This document shows positions 5,677 through 5,684 of a stretch of 5,684 nt of DNA, piece by piece. The DNA lies in NCBI GenBank assembly GCA_031272305.1, contig JAISUA010000163.1:1-5684 (forward strand), written 5' to 3'. Made by a program: the position numbers and the translations under genes. The notes under the pieces are model-generated. The model had not been told where the DNA came from, did no database searches, and saw only the letters and a list, made by a program, of their open reading frames with translations. This DNA is from Clostridioides sp. Its GTDB lineage: Bacteria > Bacillota > Clostridia > Peptostreptococcales > Peptostreptococcaceae. The number at the start of each line of letters is the position of its first letter. Within the stretch, counting starts at the first letter, position 1.

Positions 5677-5684
5677 ATGCTAAA
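5677..5684 (+). CDS. Start of a downstream gene, cut by the window edge
   Basis: ATG CTA AA begins a frame (Met-Leu-Lys/Asn) that runs off the window. AGAGGT at 5665-5670 lies 6 bases before it and is a fair ribosome-binding site, and a TATAAT lies just upstream. Only two full codons are present, so nothing can be said of the product. It is separated from the ATPase gene by a terminator and is therefore probably an independent transcription unit. Confidence 0.55.

Noticed and set aside
1..5684. CRISPR array, tRNA, rRNA, insertion sequence or known riboswitch
   Set aside because: No regularly spaced repeats, cloverleaf, transposase frame or recognisable riboswitch core was found on either strand by reading.

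Overview
The window is AT-rich Gram-positive DNA. Arg is mostly AGA, Ile is often ATA, and ribosome-binding sites are strong AGGAG types, so it most likely comes from a low-GC Firmicute of the Clostridia/Tissierellia sort. An anaerobic coccus such as Finegoldia or Peptoniphilus is a guess from codon use and the look of SecA; it is not established.

Layout, all genes on the + strand. Bases 1-81 hold at most the tail of an upstream gene, followed by a strong terminator (82-118). A promoter with a perfect extended -10 (168-176) and a leader with a 10-bp hairpin (228-251) precede secA (283-2964), the preprotein translocase motor ATPase. Fifteen bases later comes prfB (2980-4078), peptide chain release factor 2, split by its classical autoregulatory +1 programmed frameshift (in-frame UGA at 3055-3057). 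The secA-prfB pair is a common Firmicute arrangement and looks like one operon. A 104-base gap that includes part of a long imperfect stem-loop (4106-4193) and a promoter-like TATAAT lead to a tandem P-loop ATPase of the uncharacterised PRK06851-like family (4270-5340). Its transcript ends at a good terminator (5381-5429). A 247-base gene-free stretch follows, with a striking 22-base all-purine tract (5613-5634), a TATAAT box and a ribosome-binding site for a gene that starts at 5677 and runs off the window.

Functionally, secA and prfB are core housekeeping genes: SecA pushes secretory proteins through SecYEG, and RF2 ends translation at UAA/UGA and senses its own level at the frameshift site. 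The third gene is conserved in Firmicutes but has no known function, and the structured gap suggests separate expression. I see no clearly new multi-gene system, defence island, mobile element, CRISPR array, tRNA or rRNA. The points most worth a second look are the weak-SD RF2 frameshift site, the SPY (instead of SPF) stop-codon-reading motif with a UAG terminal codon in prfB, the gapless internal duplication in the ATPase, the mutually exclusive folds at its terminator, and the purine tract in front of the last gene.
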